DNA from: Owenia fusiformis
Taxonomy: Eukaryota > Annelida > Polychaeta > Sabellida > Oweniidae
Direction of reading: 5' to 3'
Assembly (NCBI GenBank): GCA_903813345.2
Contig: CAIIXF020000324.1
Coordinates: 24,001-88,000, forward strand
DNA: 64,000 nucleotides
Part shown: positions 47,040-59,291 of the stretch, in pieces
How the letters are laid out: every line of letters begins with the position of its first letter
Position numbering within the stretch: position 1 is the first letter of the stretch
Position numbers and translations under genes: made by a program
Notes under the pieces: model-generated
The model's input: the letters and a program-made list of their open reading frames with translations, nothing else
What the model was told of the DNA's origin: nothing
Database searches by the model: none

Positions 47040-49990
47040 GAAGAGTGTCAAACATACTCAATCACCATCATCTATAAAACACCATAATTCACAATGGTCA
47101 CCAGGTAAAAACTATGGCTGGTTTTGATTCCTATTTCTGAAACATAATACCTTAGCTGGGATCCAGCTTAGAAGGTTCCAACAAGGTCTAGATCCTGATT
47201 CAAGTATACTCACCTTACATCACTTACCTTATGCCCTTTTTAAATGAAATATGAAATACATATGAAATAGACCTTTCCAATAAACCCTGCCACATATTGG
47301 TACATCAAATAAGCTATGATAATTGCTACATTGATGGTGTCATCCTATTGACAGAAGATTTCAAATTGGTCTAAAGGTGGATTTTGCAAGATAAAAATGG
47401 TGGCCATTTTGAAAATAGGCAAGCTTTTGAACCATGATTCATAGGGGGGTTTTCTGAATTGATGTTGAATAAAATAACTTAAAACGGGAATCCTATTGAC
47501 AGAGGTTTTCCAGAGGGACAGACAGACTGACAAACGGACAGAAGGACAAGTGAGTGATTCCAAAAGCTCAGCGAGCGAATTAAAATGTAAGTTTAAGACC
47601 CAGACAGCAAGGGACAAAAAACTAAGACTAAGAGTATACCATCATAAGGAAAAAAAACCAAGCCAAAACTATCCCATCTAATATCCAACAGTAAAAAACA
47701 GTGCCAAACACCCCCTCCCGCCCATTCAAATACCAAGAGACAAATCATTCTGAAGAAAAAATTTAAACTTCAAGTCAGTACTCATATACCATAGCTGGGA
47801 TCCACCTTAAAAGGTTCCAATGAGGTCCAGATCCTGATTTCAGTATACTCACCTTATATCGTGTACCCTTTTTAAATGAAATGCAAAATACATATGTACC
47901 GTTCCAATAAACCAACGGATGGATAGACTGACAAAATTTAAGACTAAGAGTATACCATCATAAAGAAATCAAACCAAGCCAAAACTATCCCTTTCCAATG
48001 CCCAACATGAAAAGAAACAGTGCCAAACACCCCCTCCCCACCATCAAAGTATCGATATCATAATCCAACACCATACTAGTAATACCAAGAGAAAAAGCAT
48101 TCATACTGAAGCCATTACAATACACTTTAGAGAAAAAAATTAAAACTCCCAGCCAGTACTCACAACATAAAAAATAGTTGTAGATTCTAGCAGTTCTCTA
48201 TATCCCCCTCAAATTTCATTTGGCGGGATAACAAGAAATCATTGTCTTGTTGATATCACACTAATGGAGTCAACAGTGTGCCGAGGAGGGTATAACAATA
48301 TGTCACCACTTTTAAAGGTGACATAAACAGGCTATAATACTATTAACAACTTCTGTTGGCATAAAACAAAGAATAACTTTGGGTTTGAGTATCATTTTAC
48401 AAGATGCTTTTGATCACAGGTATACTTCTTCACAAATAAATATTTTTACATTATTTTATTGCAAAACAAACTATAATTCATCAACTATACAATAAAATGG
48501 TCAAGTTGAACAGTTCAACACATTTAATATACTATTGTACATTTTCAATATTTTTTCAAATCAAACATACTGATACCTTTTTACTTTTAACAGCATTATT
48601 TGGGAAACAATTACCATTTTTACTATTACTCAATGATAAGTTACATTTTTTACAAATTACTATTTGTTAAATGAGTTTACATATTTACATTACATTATCA
48701 TACTGTAAAACATTTTACTTCATCAAATATAAAAGACAACATAGATCACAACAAATAATTTAATATGCGCTCACATCATTATTGCATGCTATTCTTTACA
48801 ATTCTCAATGTTTATCATTCTCATTTCAAACTGTGTTTACACTTTTGGAAAAAACATACTTTTGAAAAATATAATTTTAAAACGTTCAATACTATTCACA
48901 TTGATCAGAGGTTTACATTTTTCAAACACTATAAAAGTATGTCACCACTTTTCTGGTGACATGAACAATTCTTACAGGGTATAAGAAAACGCCATAAAGT
49001 ACCATTTGCTATTTTACTTTTCATTACATGATCATACTGTAATACAGATAACGGTTAATCAAATATAAAAGACAACACAGATCACCAAAAATAATAATCA
49101 ACACAATCCCACATCATTATTTGCATGTTTTTTTCATACTCATTTCAAATTGTGTTTAAACTTTTGAAAAATAAACTTTATTTTGAAAAATATAATTTTT
49201 TTACGACTATCATTTACTATTCACATTGATCAGAGATTTATATTTTTCAAACACTACAATAATATGCCACCAATTTTGGTAGTGACATGAACAAATCTTT
49301 CTGAGTAAAACAATAAGTCACAAATTTCTTATATTACTTTACAGTTTTACATTACATTCATATACTGTAATACAATTTATGATTCATCAAATATGAAAAA
49401 CTACATAGATCACCACACATGTTAATATACATTTCACATTACCATTTAAATTAATCATTTTTTAGGGTTTTCATACTTATTTCAAATATTTATGTGAAAA
49501 TAAAATTAAAGGCACACATTAAGTTTATCTACTCCATTCTAGGGGTCTTAATTTATTTTAAAATATTTTTTTAAATGAACCAAACATTTCCTTGTATAAC
49601 TCTAAATATTAACAGGTACAAGGACATTGTTAATATGTCATTTGTTCCAACAAGGTCCAAATAGATGTTTTTCATTCTAAAAATTGGTAGAAAGAACCAA
49701 AAAGACTTTTGCGCTAAAAGCAAATCTTTTATAACTGAAACAATCAATATATAAAATATAGATAATTTTTACATTAGATAGTGACCATAACATAAAGGAT
49801 ATTTATTTATACAGATTGTTTTCAATAATTGGTTTAAGAGAAAACAATGTTTAACTTAGTTCACAATTTTCCCACTTATCCTTTAATGACTTCAATGTGC
49901 AACATGAAAAGAAAGAATGCCTAACACCCCTCCCCATCATTCAAGTCTCATTATAACAATGCAAGACCATAACCCCTAGAGACAATTACC
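47040..49990. repeat. Segmental duplication, right unit
   Basis: Counterpart of 43960-46990. It carries an extra partial internal duplication at about 47770-48020 (repeating GGTCCAGATCCTGATT through CCAAGCCAAAACTATCC) and two full copies of the ~280 bp repeat (48700-48970 and 49030-49310). An extra 70 bp at 49781-49851 matches 19405-19455 in reverse. Frames here, including 47345-47617 and 47496-47681, are repeat by-products. Confidence 0.8.
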
Positions 49991-50089
49991 AAAATGCGAG
50001 TAGGTAGTTACCAGTTTCACCACCAGGTGGCTGATTCGGGTCAAATAACATGGCAGGTATATAAGAAAGTTCCTTTAAACTTGAATATT

Positions 50090-50420
50090 ATCAATTTAAG
50101 TGGCTCAATTTTTATATAACCCTTATGTGTCTAATACTTATACTAATGAAAATATGTCCAGTAAAGCAAAATATTATCTGTCCACTAAAAGTAAAGATAT
50201 TTCAGTTTTTGTGATTTTATAGCATGGGGTCTATGGGGAATCTCCCTGAGCTAGAAGTCACATTTTCAAAGAAAACTAATTTTTCAAAGTTGATAAACAC
50301 TTTTTAAAACCACATTTCTAAATGTAATTTTACATATAGATTTCAAATATGATATTACTTTGACTGAATTTTGAATTTTTAATGACATAAATCAAGATTA
50401 TTTCTACTCGCATCTGGGTT
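50090..50420 (-). repeat. Dispersed repeat copy B (uninterrupted)
   Basis: The reverse complement matches 19635-19866 joined to 20462-20520. It provides the empty site for the foldback element at 19867-20461. The end GAAATAATCTTGATTTATG is well preserved in both copies. Confidence 0.8.
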
Positions 50421-50879
50421 ATTCCTTTATATCGAAACAATATTAATACATGTTGGACAAAAATATTTAAAAAGTGACAGATAAAACTCATTACATAAAA
50501 AAAGTTGTAGATACCATTGCTGAAAGAAGATAGACCATTCAGACTGATGTCATGCTTTGGAAGTCAAATGACATGCCATTTTAAACACTCACAAAGGGAG
50601 GATACAATATGTCACCATTTTTGTTGGCGACATAAACTTCCAGTTTACAATATCGTTCATTACTTTTGTTGGTGGCATAAAATAAAGAATTATTTTGGGC
50701 TAGAGTATCATCCTACATAATGCACTTAATTAGATATAGCCTACCTTTTTGGCAAATAATTTTTTTACAATATTTTATTGCTAACAAACATTTTTTTCAA
50801 ATCACACTTAAATACTTTTATTATGCTTTTTACAGCATTATTTGAGACCTAAGTATAATTTCTCTATTACTCAAGGAAG
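50421..50879. repeat. Diverged fragment of the segmental-duplication repeat
   Basis: 50600-50800 resembles 44880-45030 and 48300-48450: ATGTCACC...GGCGACATAAAC, GGTGGCATAAAATAAAGAAT and GAGTATCATCCTACA. The rest is AT-rich. The small frame at 50517-50720 follows the repeat. Confidence 0.6.
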
Positions 50880-52175
50880 TGTTCGCTACTATATTTCATA
50901 TTTTTCACAAGTTCACAATTCACAAAATATCATAGCTGTGGAATTCTTACAGTTCTAATTCACAAAATTTGATAGTCACAAAATTTCAAGGAAATTACTG
51001 GGGATTTTGATGTTGACAATATTTTCGTCCAGTGCTGGGCGATAATAGGTAAAAACGTAACATTTCAAGTTTTGAAAAAGGGAAATAAGAATATCGTTAT
51101 TACTGTATTTAAATGAACATTCCAACGAAATGGCTTAATAAGAAGCCAAAATCATCGGGCAAAAGAACAACAATGACTAAAATAAAAGTTGAATAAGTGA
51201 TCTTGTATGACAAACCGCAAAATTTAATAGCCGCGAAATTTCAAAAAGCTGAAAATTAGCAAAATTTAATAGCTGTGAAATTTTAAAATGCCAAAAATGC
51301 AAAATATAATAGCTCGAATATTAGTTTGAGTACAGTATATCTTTTCAGAAAAAATTACAATTTGCCTCATCAAATATAATAAATTGAATAAAATTTCTTT
51401 TGAAAATATTATTTTACAACTATCATTAACTATTCACATTGATCAGAAGTTTATATTTTTCAAACAATACAATAATACAAAATTACTATTTACAGGGTGT
51501 CAAATAAATATGTTCTCCCTGCCTTAGCTTTTACATCCACATAATGTTGGATAACTTTTTTCTCTACATGCTATGTGTATTGTTCTTTAGCACAATAACC
51601 AGGCTTTGCAGAGTAACTCCACAAGAAGTTTCAGATGACTAGCTCAACTAGATGCTCTTTTATGAACAAAAGTTCATTCTCTTGAAATTATGGAGGGGGG
51701 TCAGAACATATTTATTTTACACCCTATACAATACTGTACTGCAACTAATATTTGACGCTATTATATTTCGCGTTTTTGGCATTTTGAATTTTTGCAGCTA
51801 ATATATTTCGCTAATTTTCATTTTTTTTAATTTTGCGACTATTAATTTTTCCCGTATTTGTCAAACAAGATCACTCTTTGATTTCGATATCAGCCATGAT
51901 TGTTCCTTGGCCCAATGATTTTGGCTTCTTATTAAGCCATTTCATTAGAATATTCATTTTAATACAGTAATAACAATCTTTTTTCTAATTTCTCTTCTCA
52001 AACCTCGAAATGTCACGTTTTTACCTATTATCGCCCAGCACTGGACGAAAATATTGTCAACATCGAAATCCCCTGGAATTTCCTTGGAATTTCGCAATTA
52101 TCAGATTTTGCAAATTAGAACTGTAGGAATTTCGCGACTTTTATATTTTTCACGAAATATAGTAGCGCGCGAACA
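50880..52175. mobile_element. Foldback element, ~450 bp arms
   Basis: 50880-51344 and 51726-52175 are inverted copies. GTCCAGTGCTGGGCGATAAT, TGGCTTAATAAGAAGCCAAA and GTTATTACTGTATT(T)AAATG occur in opposite orientation. The ends are TGTTCGCTACTATATTTC and, inverted, TGTTCGCGCGCTACTATA. Arms are rich in CGCGAAATATAATAG-type words. The central 380 bp holds part of the ~280 bp repeat and a separate MITE. No coding capacity was seen. It is a non-autonomous DNA element or an inverted pair. Confidence 0.85.
51494..51725. mobile_element. MITE, 232 bp, nested in the foldback loop
   Basis: The left end CAGGGTGTCAAATAAATATG with TTCT is complementary to the right end AGAA with CATATTTATTTTACACCCT. TA/ATA flanks suggest a TA target. 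Its CAGGGTG start resembles that of the MITE at 22731 but the interiors differ. Confidence 0.8.
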
Positions 52176-52640
52176 TCGGAGTTTTCGAACCGAACGTACC
52201 GACCGAGGCCCAAGAACTGCGGAGCACCGCCGTTTCGGTGCACCGTTATACCCTTAATAGAAGCTAGGATATATAGCAACCTTGCAATGAAGTTCTTATA
52301 TTGGAAATAAACTCCACAAAACTACAAATATTACCCTGTCCTGTTATAGATTTAATTAGTTTGCCATAGCAACTACAATCATATTATATAATACACAATC
52401 TGAATTATATTTGTAAATCATATAAAGGGCCATAATCCCATGTATAACACTCAAAATTGATGTGCACTTCAATACTTTCAAAATAATCAGACATCTGGTT
52501 GTTAAAATTCAAGCATACTTTTCTGGCTGTTCATCTTGCATTCGCCTTTTGAAGATAACTGCTTGTTGACAGCTCCCATATGCAGTCCCATTTATGTGCA
52601 GAAACCCACTTTTAGCAATCACCGATACATTTGATCAATT
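52176..52640. other. GC-richer patch then AT-rich intergenic DNA
   Basis: 52176-52250 is unusually G+C-rich and ends in a small dyad around CGGTGCACCG. The rest shows nothing. The 67-codon frame at 52054-52257 spans the foldback end and is not supported. Confidence 0.45.
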
Positions 52641-52762
52641 TATCGCTATTGGCAATAATAGCAATAAAATAAAATTTATTGCTATTAGCAATAAATAGCA
52701 ATAATTTTGATAATGCTTTTAGCAATAATTTTGATAATAGCAAAATTATACCTATTTGTGCT
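52640..52762. repeat. Degenerate (AATAGC)n simple repeat
   Basis: Repeated AATAGCAATAA and TTTTGATAAT words. The 61-codon minus frame is a translation of it. Confidence 0.8.
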
Positions 52763-53774
52763 ATATCTATATTATTAAGAACCTGGCACATCTGCATGTT
52801 CAGAAATTTTGTTCACATGTTATTTTGACGTAAACATAAATCCTTGATCTTCCTTGAATCTTTAAGTAAGTTTCAAGATGATTTGAAATATTACACGTCA
52901 CCATTTTCCAATTCTCGGGAAACCAGTGTATGTAACATAGGACTAGGAATATGTATTATTGATGTATAATTGAAGTTTGTCAAATTGGAGCCTAACTATT
53001 CCCTCAGAAAAACCATAGGTAGATGTATTATTTGGGAGAATTTACAAATTTTTGCATCTTATATCTCAAATAACTTCATCTTTTGATAACATAACACAGT
53101 TCTTTTGGGAGATAATATTTATCTTAGATAGCAAATAATCTACGAGGTTGGTTAATCATGCACCTTGTTTAAACACTACTCACCCTCCTTTTCCTACCTA
53201 ATTCAATGGTTCCAGACTGTGAGAAAGTTGCTCTGTCCCTTCAGTTTTATGTAATTATGGGCCCACAGCATCATTTTGTATAATTCACCCTGACCCTTAT
53301 AATCCATACTCAAGCATATCAAAAGCAAAAAATTCACACTCAGAAACCATAGTGATTTTAGAAAGCAATATGTCTGAGATATTTAAGAATCCATTGATTG
53401 GTCAATCACAGGCCTTGAAACTCATATTTTGCCTCATGCCAAATTAACTACATGGCCAATTTTGGGGGATTTATTTACTTTCTTCAGATAGGAACTGTGT
53501 ATTTAAAAGACGTAATAAAATTAAATAAAAATAGCATAAACCCATCATATCATGTCATCTTATGTCATCATATCATCTTGTGTTTCAATATATTTTTTAT
53601 ACTTGCCATTGAAGCCTAATAACTTGCCGATGCCCACATATATGAAAATAAATTGACCGTAAGTGCATCACCATAAATACTATATTCTATGAAATTATTG
53701 CATAACTTCCAACATTCAAACATTGGTATAGTTTTAAGCTATTGAAGAGGTGTGTACCCAATTATGTGTATTAT
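52763..53774. other. AT-rich intergenic DNA, nothing recognised
   Basis: There is only a short CATATCATGTCATCTTATGT run near 53545 that repeats ATCATAT words. No gene. Confidence 0.5.
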
Positions 53775-54243
53775 ATAAACTTTTAGAGGGAAGTGTACCA
53801 AGTAACCTGCTACAATTGTTTCCAAACTTTTGGAGGGGACTGTACTAATTGAAATTGTTTCCAAACTTTTGGAGGGAAGTGTTGTTCCTAATACAATTGC
53901 TTCCAAACTCCTGCAGGGAAGTACACCTATTGCAAATGTTTCCAAACTTTTACAAAGTGTACCTACTACAATTGTTTCCAAACTTTTTGAGGGGAGTGTA
54001 CCTGGTAAACTTCTACAATTGTTTCTAGATTTTTAGAGGGAGCAATTATACCTATTGTAATTGTTTACAAACTTTTGAAAGGAAGTGTTGTACCTAATAC
54101 AATTGTTTCCAAACTTCTGGTGGGAAGTGTGTACCTATTACATAAGTTTCCAACTTTTTGAAGAGAAGTGTACCTACTACAATTGTTTCCAAACTTTTTG
54201 AGAGGAGTTTACCTGGTAACCTACTATAATTGTTTCCAAATTG
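53775..54243. repeat. Minisatellite, ~37-45 bp unit, about 11 copies
   Basis: Repeats of ACAATTGTTTCCAAACTTTT followed by GGAGGGAAGTGTACCT. Spacing varies because some units carry GTAACC or TTGTTCC insertions. Frames on both strands here are by-products. Confidence 0.93.
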
Positions 54244-54735
54244 AGATAAACTAAATCGTTATTTAAAACAATCATTTTCTTAGAATTGAAAGAATGAACC
54301 ATCTCAGAGTTTTCATCACTCATCAAAGACATGTGAAAATCACTTAAGTGCCTTTAGTAGAACATGGGTCTCAAACGTCATGAAAATGACACTTTGCAAT
54401 TTCCAGACGAGTATCAACGTGACATGGTAGCGGATGGGCGTCAGAAAATGAGGTAGAGGGAGGTCTATAACGGAGTCGGCTGTCATTTTTTGTGCTTTCT
54501 TAGTACTATAAGGAGACCAGTTGGGCAAAAGAATACCTTGATCAAAGAAAAAATCCCCAAAATAATGAAACACCTTTAGGTATATGTATTCCAACAGTAG
54601 CCCTCAGCTATGGGGAGACAATCACAATCTAAATGACATATTCTTGACACAAGTTCTTCTGTGCCCATTAATGAATACTGTTATTCCTCTTAATTTGGAG
54701 CTATCTAATTTGGCAAATTTATCAAAAACGGAAAA
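54244..54735. other. Intergenic, no supported gene
   Basis: It contains an 84-codon minus frame (54340-54594) without recognisable motifs. No repeats or dyads. Confidence 0.4.
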
Positions 54736-54945
54736 GTGGCGGAGAATTTAGTAGGTCTAAATAACTGTGAAATTGAAGAAGCTCTACTTACTAACTGGAT
54801 GCTATCTTATTGCGACTTTCTATCAGAATGGTGCAATTTATTTATCTTGAACCACGATACACCATTTTTCCGAACAGAAATTAGACAGGATGAAAATTTT
54901 GAAAAATTGACATGGATTGGTGATTTTTTGCAATACGCCAAATGA
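54736..54945 (+). CDS. Unrecognised 69-codon ORF
   Basis: It starts ATGGCGGAGAAT-like (ATG in GGCGGAGAATTTAG context) and has a fairly even, protein-like composition with acidic patches (NNCEIEEALL, RQDENFEKL). It is not part of any repeat I can see, which sets it apart from other short frames here. No family, splice sites or partners were recognised. It could be a chance frame or a lone exon. Confidence 0.15.
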   Translation: MAENLVGLNNCEIEEALLTNWMLSYCDFLSEWCNLFILNHDTPFFRTEIRQDENFEKLTWIGDFLQYAK

Positions 54946-54989
54946 AGTAGAAAAACAGTATAGTAGATTGATTCTGAACAATATAGTCT

Positions 54990-56700
54990 TGCTTCAAGCC
55001 AATATTCACTCCACTAGACACATTCTATAAATACACATATTCTAACTAAACAAGGAAGTTTTGCATCAAGACCTTGTGTACTCCACTCCCAAATATATTC
55101 TCATCAAGGATGTCTTGCTTCAATACCTGTATATGCCACAAAACAAAACAAGCTAGTTTCTCCTCAAGCCCTTGTCTATCCCTCTCACAAACACATTATA
55201 CAAGATAGACTTGCATCAAGCCTTTGTGTATTCAATTTACAAATAGATTCTAAACAAAGAAGTTGCTTTCATCCCTGTATACTCTACTAATAAACAAAAC
55301 CAGCTTGTCTCACCCCAAGCCCTTGTGTACCCCTCTCTCAAGCCCTTGTCTATCCCTCACATTATACAATATAGTCTTGCATCAAGCCCTTGTGTACCTC
55401 ACTCTCACATAGATTCTAAACAAAGAGGTCTTGCTTCAATCCCTGTATACTCTACTGAACAAAACAAGCTAGTCTCAACTCAAACCCTTCTGTACCCCTC
55501 TCATAAGTATATTTTACAATATAGTCTTGCATCATGCCCTTGTGTACTCCTCTCTCAAATATATTCTAAACAAAGAAGTCTTGCTTCAATCCCTGAATAC
55601 AATATAAACAAAACATGAAGTCTCGCCCTTCTGTACCCCTCTCTCAAACACACTATACAATAAAGTCCTGCATCAAGCCCTTGTGTACTCCTCTCTCAAA
55701 TACATTCTGAACAAGGAACTCTTACTTCAATCCCTGTATATTCCACAAAACAAAACAAGCTACTCTCATCTAAGGCCCTTCTGTACCCCTCTCTCAAACA
55801 CATCATATAAGATAGTCTTGCACCAAGCCCTTGTTTACTCCACTCTCAAATATATTCTAAATAAGGAAGTCTCGCCTCAAGCCCTTGTGTTTCTCTCTCA
55901 GAAGCACATTATACAAGATAGTCTTGCATCAAGCCCTTGTGTACTCTACTTTCAAATATATTCTAAATAAAGAAGTCTTGCTTCAATTCCTGTCTACTAA
56001 ACTAAAAAAACAAGCTATTCTTGCCTCAAGCCCTTGTGTTTTTCACTCAAAAGCACATATACAAGATAGTCTTGCATCAAGACTTTGTGTACTCCACTCT
56101 CAAATATATTCTAAATAAAGAAGTCTTTCTTCAATCCCTGTATACTCCACTAAAAACAAGCTATTCTCGCCTCAAGCCCTTCTGTACCCCTCTCACAAGC
56201 ACATTATACAAGCCCTTGTGTTTTTCACTCACAAACACATTATACAATATACACGTAGTCTTGCATTAAGCCCTTATATACTCCACTCTCAAATATATTC
56301 TAAATAAAGAAGTCTTTCTTCAATCCCTGTATACTCCACTAAAAACAAGCTATTCTCGCCTCAGGCCCTTCTGTACCTCTCTCACAAGCACATTATACAA
56401 GCCCTTGTGTTTTTCACTCACAAGCACATTATACAATATACATGTAGTCTTGCATTAAGCCCTTATATACTCCACTCTCAAATATATTCTAAATAAAGAA
56501 GTCTTGCTTCAATCCCTGTATGCTCCACTAAAAACAAGCTATTCTTGCCTGAAGCTCTTGTGTACCTATCTCTCTAACACATTATATAATAAGAGTCTTG
56601 CATCAGCCCCTTCTGTGCTTCACTCTTAAATATATTCTAAAGAAGCTAGTCTCGCATCAAGCCCTTGTGTACCTCACTCAGAAACTAATAATACTTAATA
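54990..56700. repeat. Tandem repeat of ~150-190 bp units
   Basis: CTTGCATCAAGCCCTTGTGT, CCACTCTCAAATATATTCTA, AAAGAAGTCTTGCTTCAATC, CCTGTATACTCCAC and CACATTATACAAGA recur in rotating order. Two successive stretches around 56150-56290 and 56335-56470 are almost identical, marking recent duplication of a unit of about 185 bp. Plus-strand frames between 55325 and 56269 are products of the repeat. Confidence 0.92.
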
Positions 56701-56800
56701 TAATTGAGTACCAAACATGCCTTAGTTTATGAAAGATACAAAGATCACAAATTCAAATTCAAAAATGACTGTTAATATCCGCACATTGCAACACATAAGT
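56640..56800. repeat. Left direct copy flanking the 56.8-58.1 kb insert
   Basis: AAGAAGCTAGTCTCGCATCA, ACCAAACATGCCTTAGTTTA and TTCAAATTCAAAAATGAC are repeated at 58106-58260 in the same order and orientation. Confidence 0.85.
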
Positions 56801-56809
56801 ATAGAAGAA

Positions 56810-58105
56810 CAGAGGTGGCGTTAACGCAATTTTTTACGTTTTTTACTCACATTTTTGCAACTCTGACGCAAATATTCATTGTTTACCGAGTCTTTCTGAC
56901 GCACGTTTGTTTCACATGCAAAATCCCCGCTTGGTACTTGGTTAAATTGATCCCTATACGTGAAAATACGTGATTGATCAAATTTATAATTTTGCTAATT
57001 CCGGAAATCTAACATTTCGTTCAGCGCAATCGAGCCTCCTTAATTCCTACCGATCATTTTCTCATTTCGGTATTTCATATAATTTTTAAAGCCCTGTGAT
57101 TCAGATTCAATGATAAACTTGAAAACATTGATCGATCCCTCGATTTGTTTATCTCATGAAGCACGTTGCTAGGGGGCGTATCAAAAATGCAATAAAACGA
57201 ACATAACATTGAACAATAATTTATTAATTTCATACTCCCTTCTAAGGATTTTAGTGATCGTATATTTATCTAAATTACCGCATAAAATCTTCCCTTGAAT
57301 GTTCACACGCTAGATTTACGAACCTTTAGTTTCCTTAGCAAGTTCGCAAAATTCCTTCGCTTAGTTAGCAAGTTTCCTTGAGCCGTCCCCTTCATCAGCA
57401 TGCGCAGATGTAATGCGCAGTAGGTTTATCAATGGTGCTCACAATGACCGATCTATCGTAAATTTTCACCAAGTATTTTCAATTAACTCCCTCAAGTTAA
57501 GATCTTCGATTCACTAGATCTGAAGCTGATCCAATGAAGATAGATAATGGGCACATGAAAATCCAGTCGATCGCACATTAAGGGGGGTAATGATGATAAA
57601 TTAGGTATGAAAACAAATCTACTTTCGGTTTCATTTGATCAGCTATAATAACAAGATTCTACCGTATTCAATTTAAATGATGCCCAGTATTGTGGTCGGA
57701 CTTATATTGCCGTTTTAGACTTTGGAATAATTGCAAAAATGTTGAATTTCAACATGAAACGCTTTGACCCCAATTTGTGTAACTCCACACAGGGAGAAAC
57801 TCCTCTCCCACTCCATTCACACCCATGACTCGCTGGACCAGATAATCAGATGATTAATAGTGACATTTTTCTTGCAATTGCCTAATTAATTAATTGTTAG
57901 TTGTTAATGTGCTATAAGAGTACAATAAAAGGTATGCACAAAATCAAAAAAAAGATTTTGTATGTGGTTTCTACATTTTGTATGCATTTTTACTCAAGAA
58001 AAACACTTTTATAGCTTTGACTCAACTTTTTTTCTTGTGACTCACTTTTTTGAAACTACCTGAGTCATGATGACTCACAAAAATATATGCCTACCACCAC
58101 CGCTG
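56810..58105. mobile_element. hAT-like non-autonomous element, ~1.3 kb (tentative)
   Basis: The left end CAGAGGTGGCG and right end ACCACCACCGCTG are imperfect inverted ends of the CAGNGGTGG type common in hAT elements. No exact 8 bp target duplication is visible; flanks are TAGAAGAA and AAGAAAGA. No transposase frame. It includes two words also found in the 714 bp satellite: TCGAGCCTCCTTAA at 57030 and GCACGTTGCTAGGGGG at 57161. Confidence 0.5.
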
Positions 58106-58260
58106 AAGAAAGAAGCTAGTCTCACATCAAGCCCTTGTGTACCTCACTCAGGAACAAACTATAGGTGATTATAATTGAGTACCAAACATGCCTTAGTTTA
58201 TGAAATAGCACAAATTCAAATTCAAAAATGACCATTAATATCCGCACCTTGCCCACATAA
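58106..58260. repeat. Right direct copy flanking the insert
   Basis: Counterpart of 56640-56800, diverged by a few percent and an internal indel. It suggests the element sits inside the decayed end of the tandem array. Confidence 0.85.
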
Positions 58261-59291
58261 CATCTGCACCACTTGTTTTTGTATAGCAGTCTGTATAGGG
58301 TGATTAAAATTCCAAATATTACATTAACAACTTGGCAAGGAGAGAATGTGTCAATTGGGAAAAAGATCTGATTAATTTGATAATTTTTTTTACTGTTTCT
58401 ATAGCATACTCCCCCACTGTGCAAAAATCTTTTGTTTGTACAGCATGAAGTTGAAGTTATACATTATATTTTGAATTTAATGATAGATCATTATAATTTG
58501 TGTCATGGTTGGTAGAAAATAAAAATAGAAAAGTTTACTAGAAAAACAGCAAATTTTACAACATTGACTTGCACAGAAATATGCACAAAAGATATATCCT
58601 AGTTCTCTCTCAAAATATAAATCTAAACTGATTATTTCCTTCATTCATTTTTGATTATTTTGACCAAATATTAGTGTCGTATCATGTGGAAATAACCCAA
58701 TAATACAAATATATTGGGAAGAAGCATGACATTTATGAACATGTGACTTTTATGGAACTTGAGTATCAATTATCATCCATTTGAATTCTTCTTCTGATCT
58801 TTTTTGCTAATATATTGCTTGAACTTTGTCAACCAAAGTGGGTGCTTATTAGAGGCCTATAGAGGGTGGGCGCAACTTTTAGACAATACAAAAATTCAAT
58901 TACAGACATTTTTCCAAGAAAAAAATTGAGCATTTAGTTTAGCATTCATCACAACTATTGAGTATTCAGTAGAATTTTTGTAAGGGAATGGTCAGACTTG
59001 CTAGCCAAACTTCGACTGCTTTAATTATACATGTTCTAAGGCCTATCTCGTTGCTATACATACACATAGAAAAGATCAACTGACTTACTTTTTAAAATAC
59101 AAGATTTCTGAACATGTGCAAGGTTCGATAACATCAAAAATAATAAAACTTACCTTGAAATCTGAGATCTTCACTGCTGACTGAGCCCAAACGCGTAGTC
59201 TGCTCCTCAAGTCAAGAAATGATCTTCTCAGAATCTACCCAGTAAAGCTAAAAAATTAAGAAAGGCAATTTTGTAAATTTTTCATAAGATA
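58261..59291. other. AT-rich intergenic DNA, nothing recognised
   Basis: No tandem or inverted repeat is obvious. The 100-codon minus frame at 58122-58424 starts in the flank repeat and is not supported. Confidence 0.5.

Noticed and set aside
43504-47681. Frames rich in SVRPSVSLSVCP
   Set aside because: Translation of the GGAC/AGAC tract in a dispersed repeat.
50000-50040. CCACCAGGTGGC, resembling a CTCF core
   Set aside because: A single short palindromic match in repeat DNA with no supporting context.
55325-56269. Plus-strand frames of 77-97 codons
   Set aside because: Products of the ~150-190 bp tandem repeat; no conserved frame between units.
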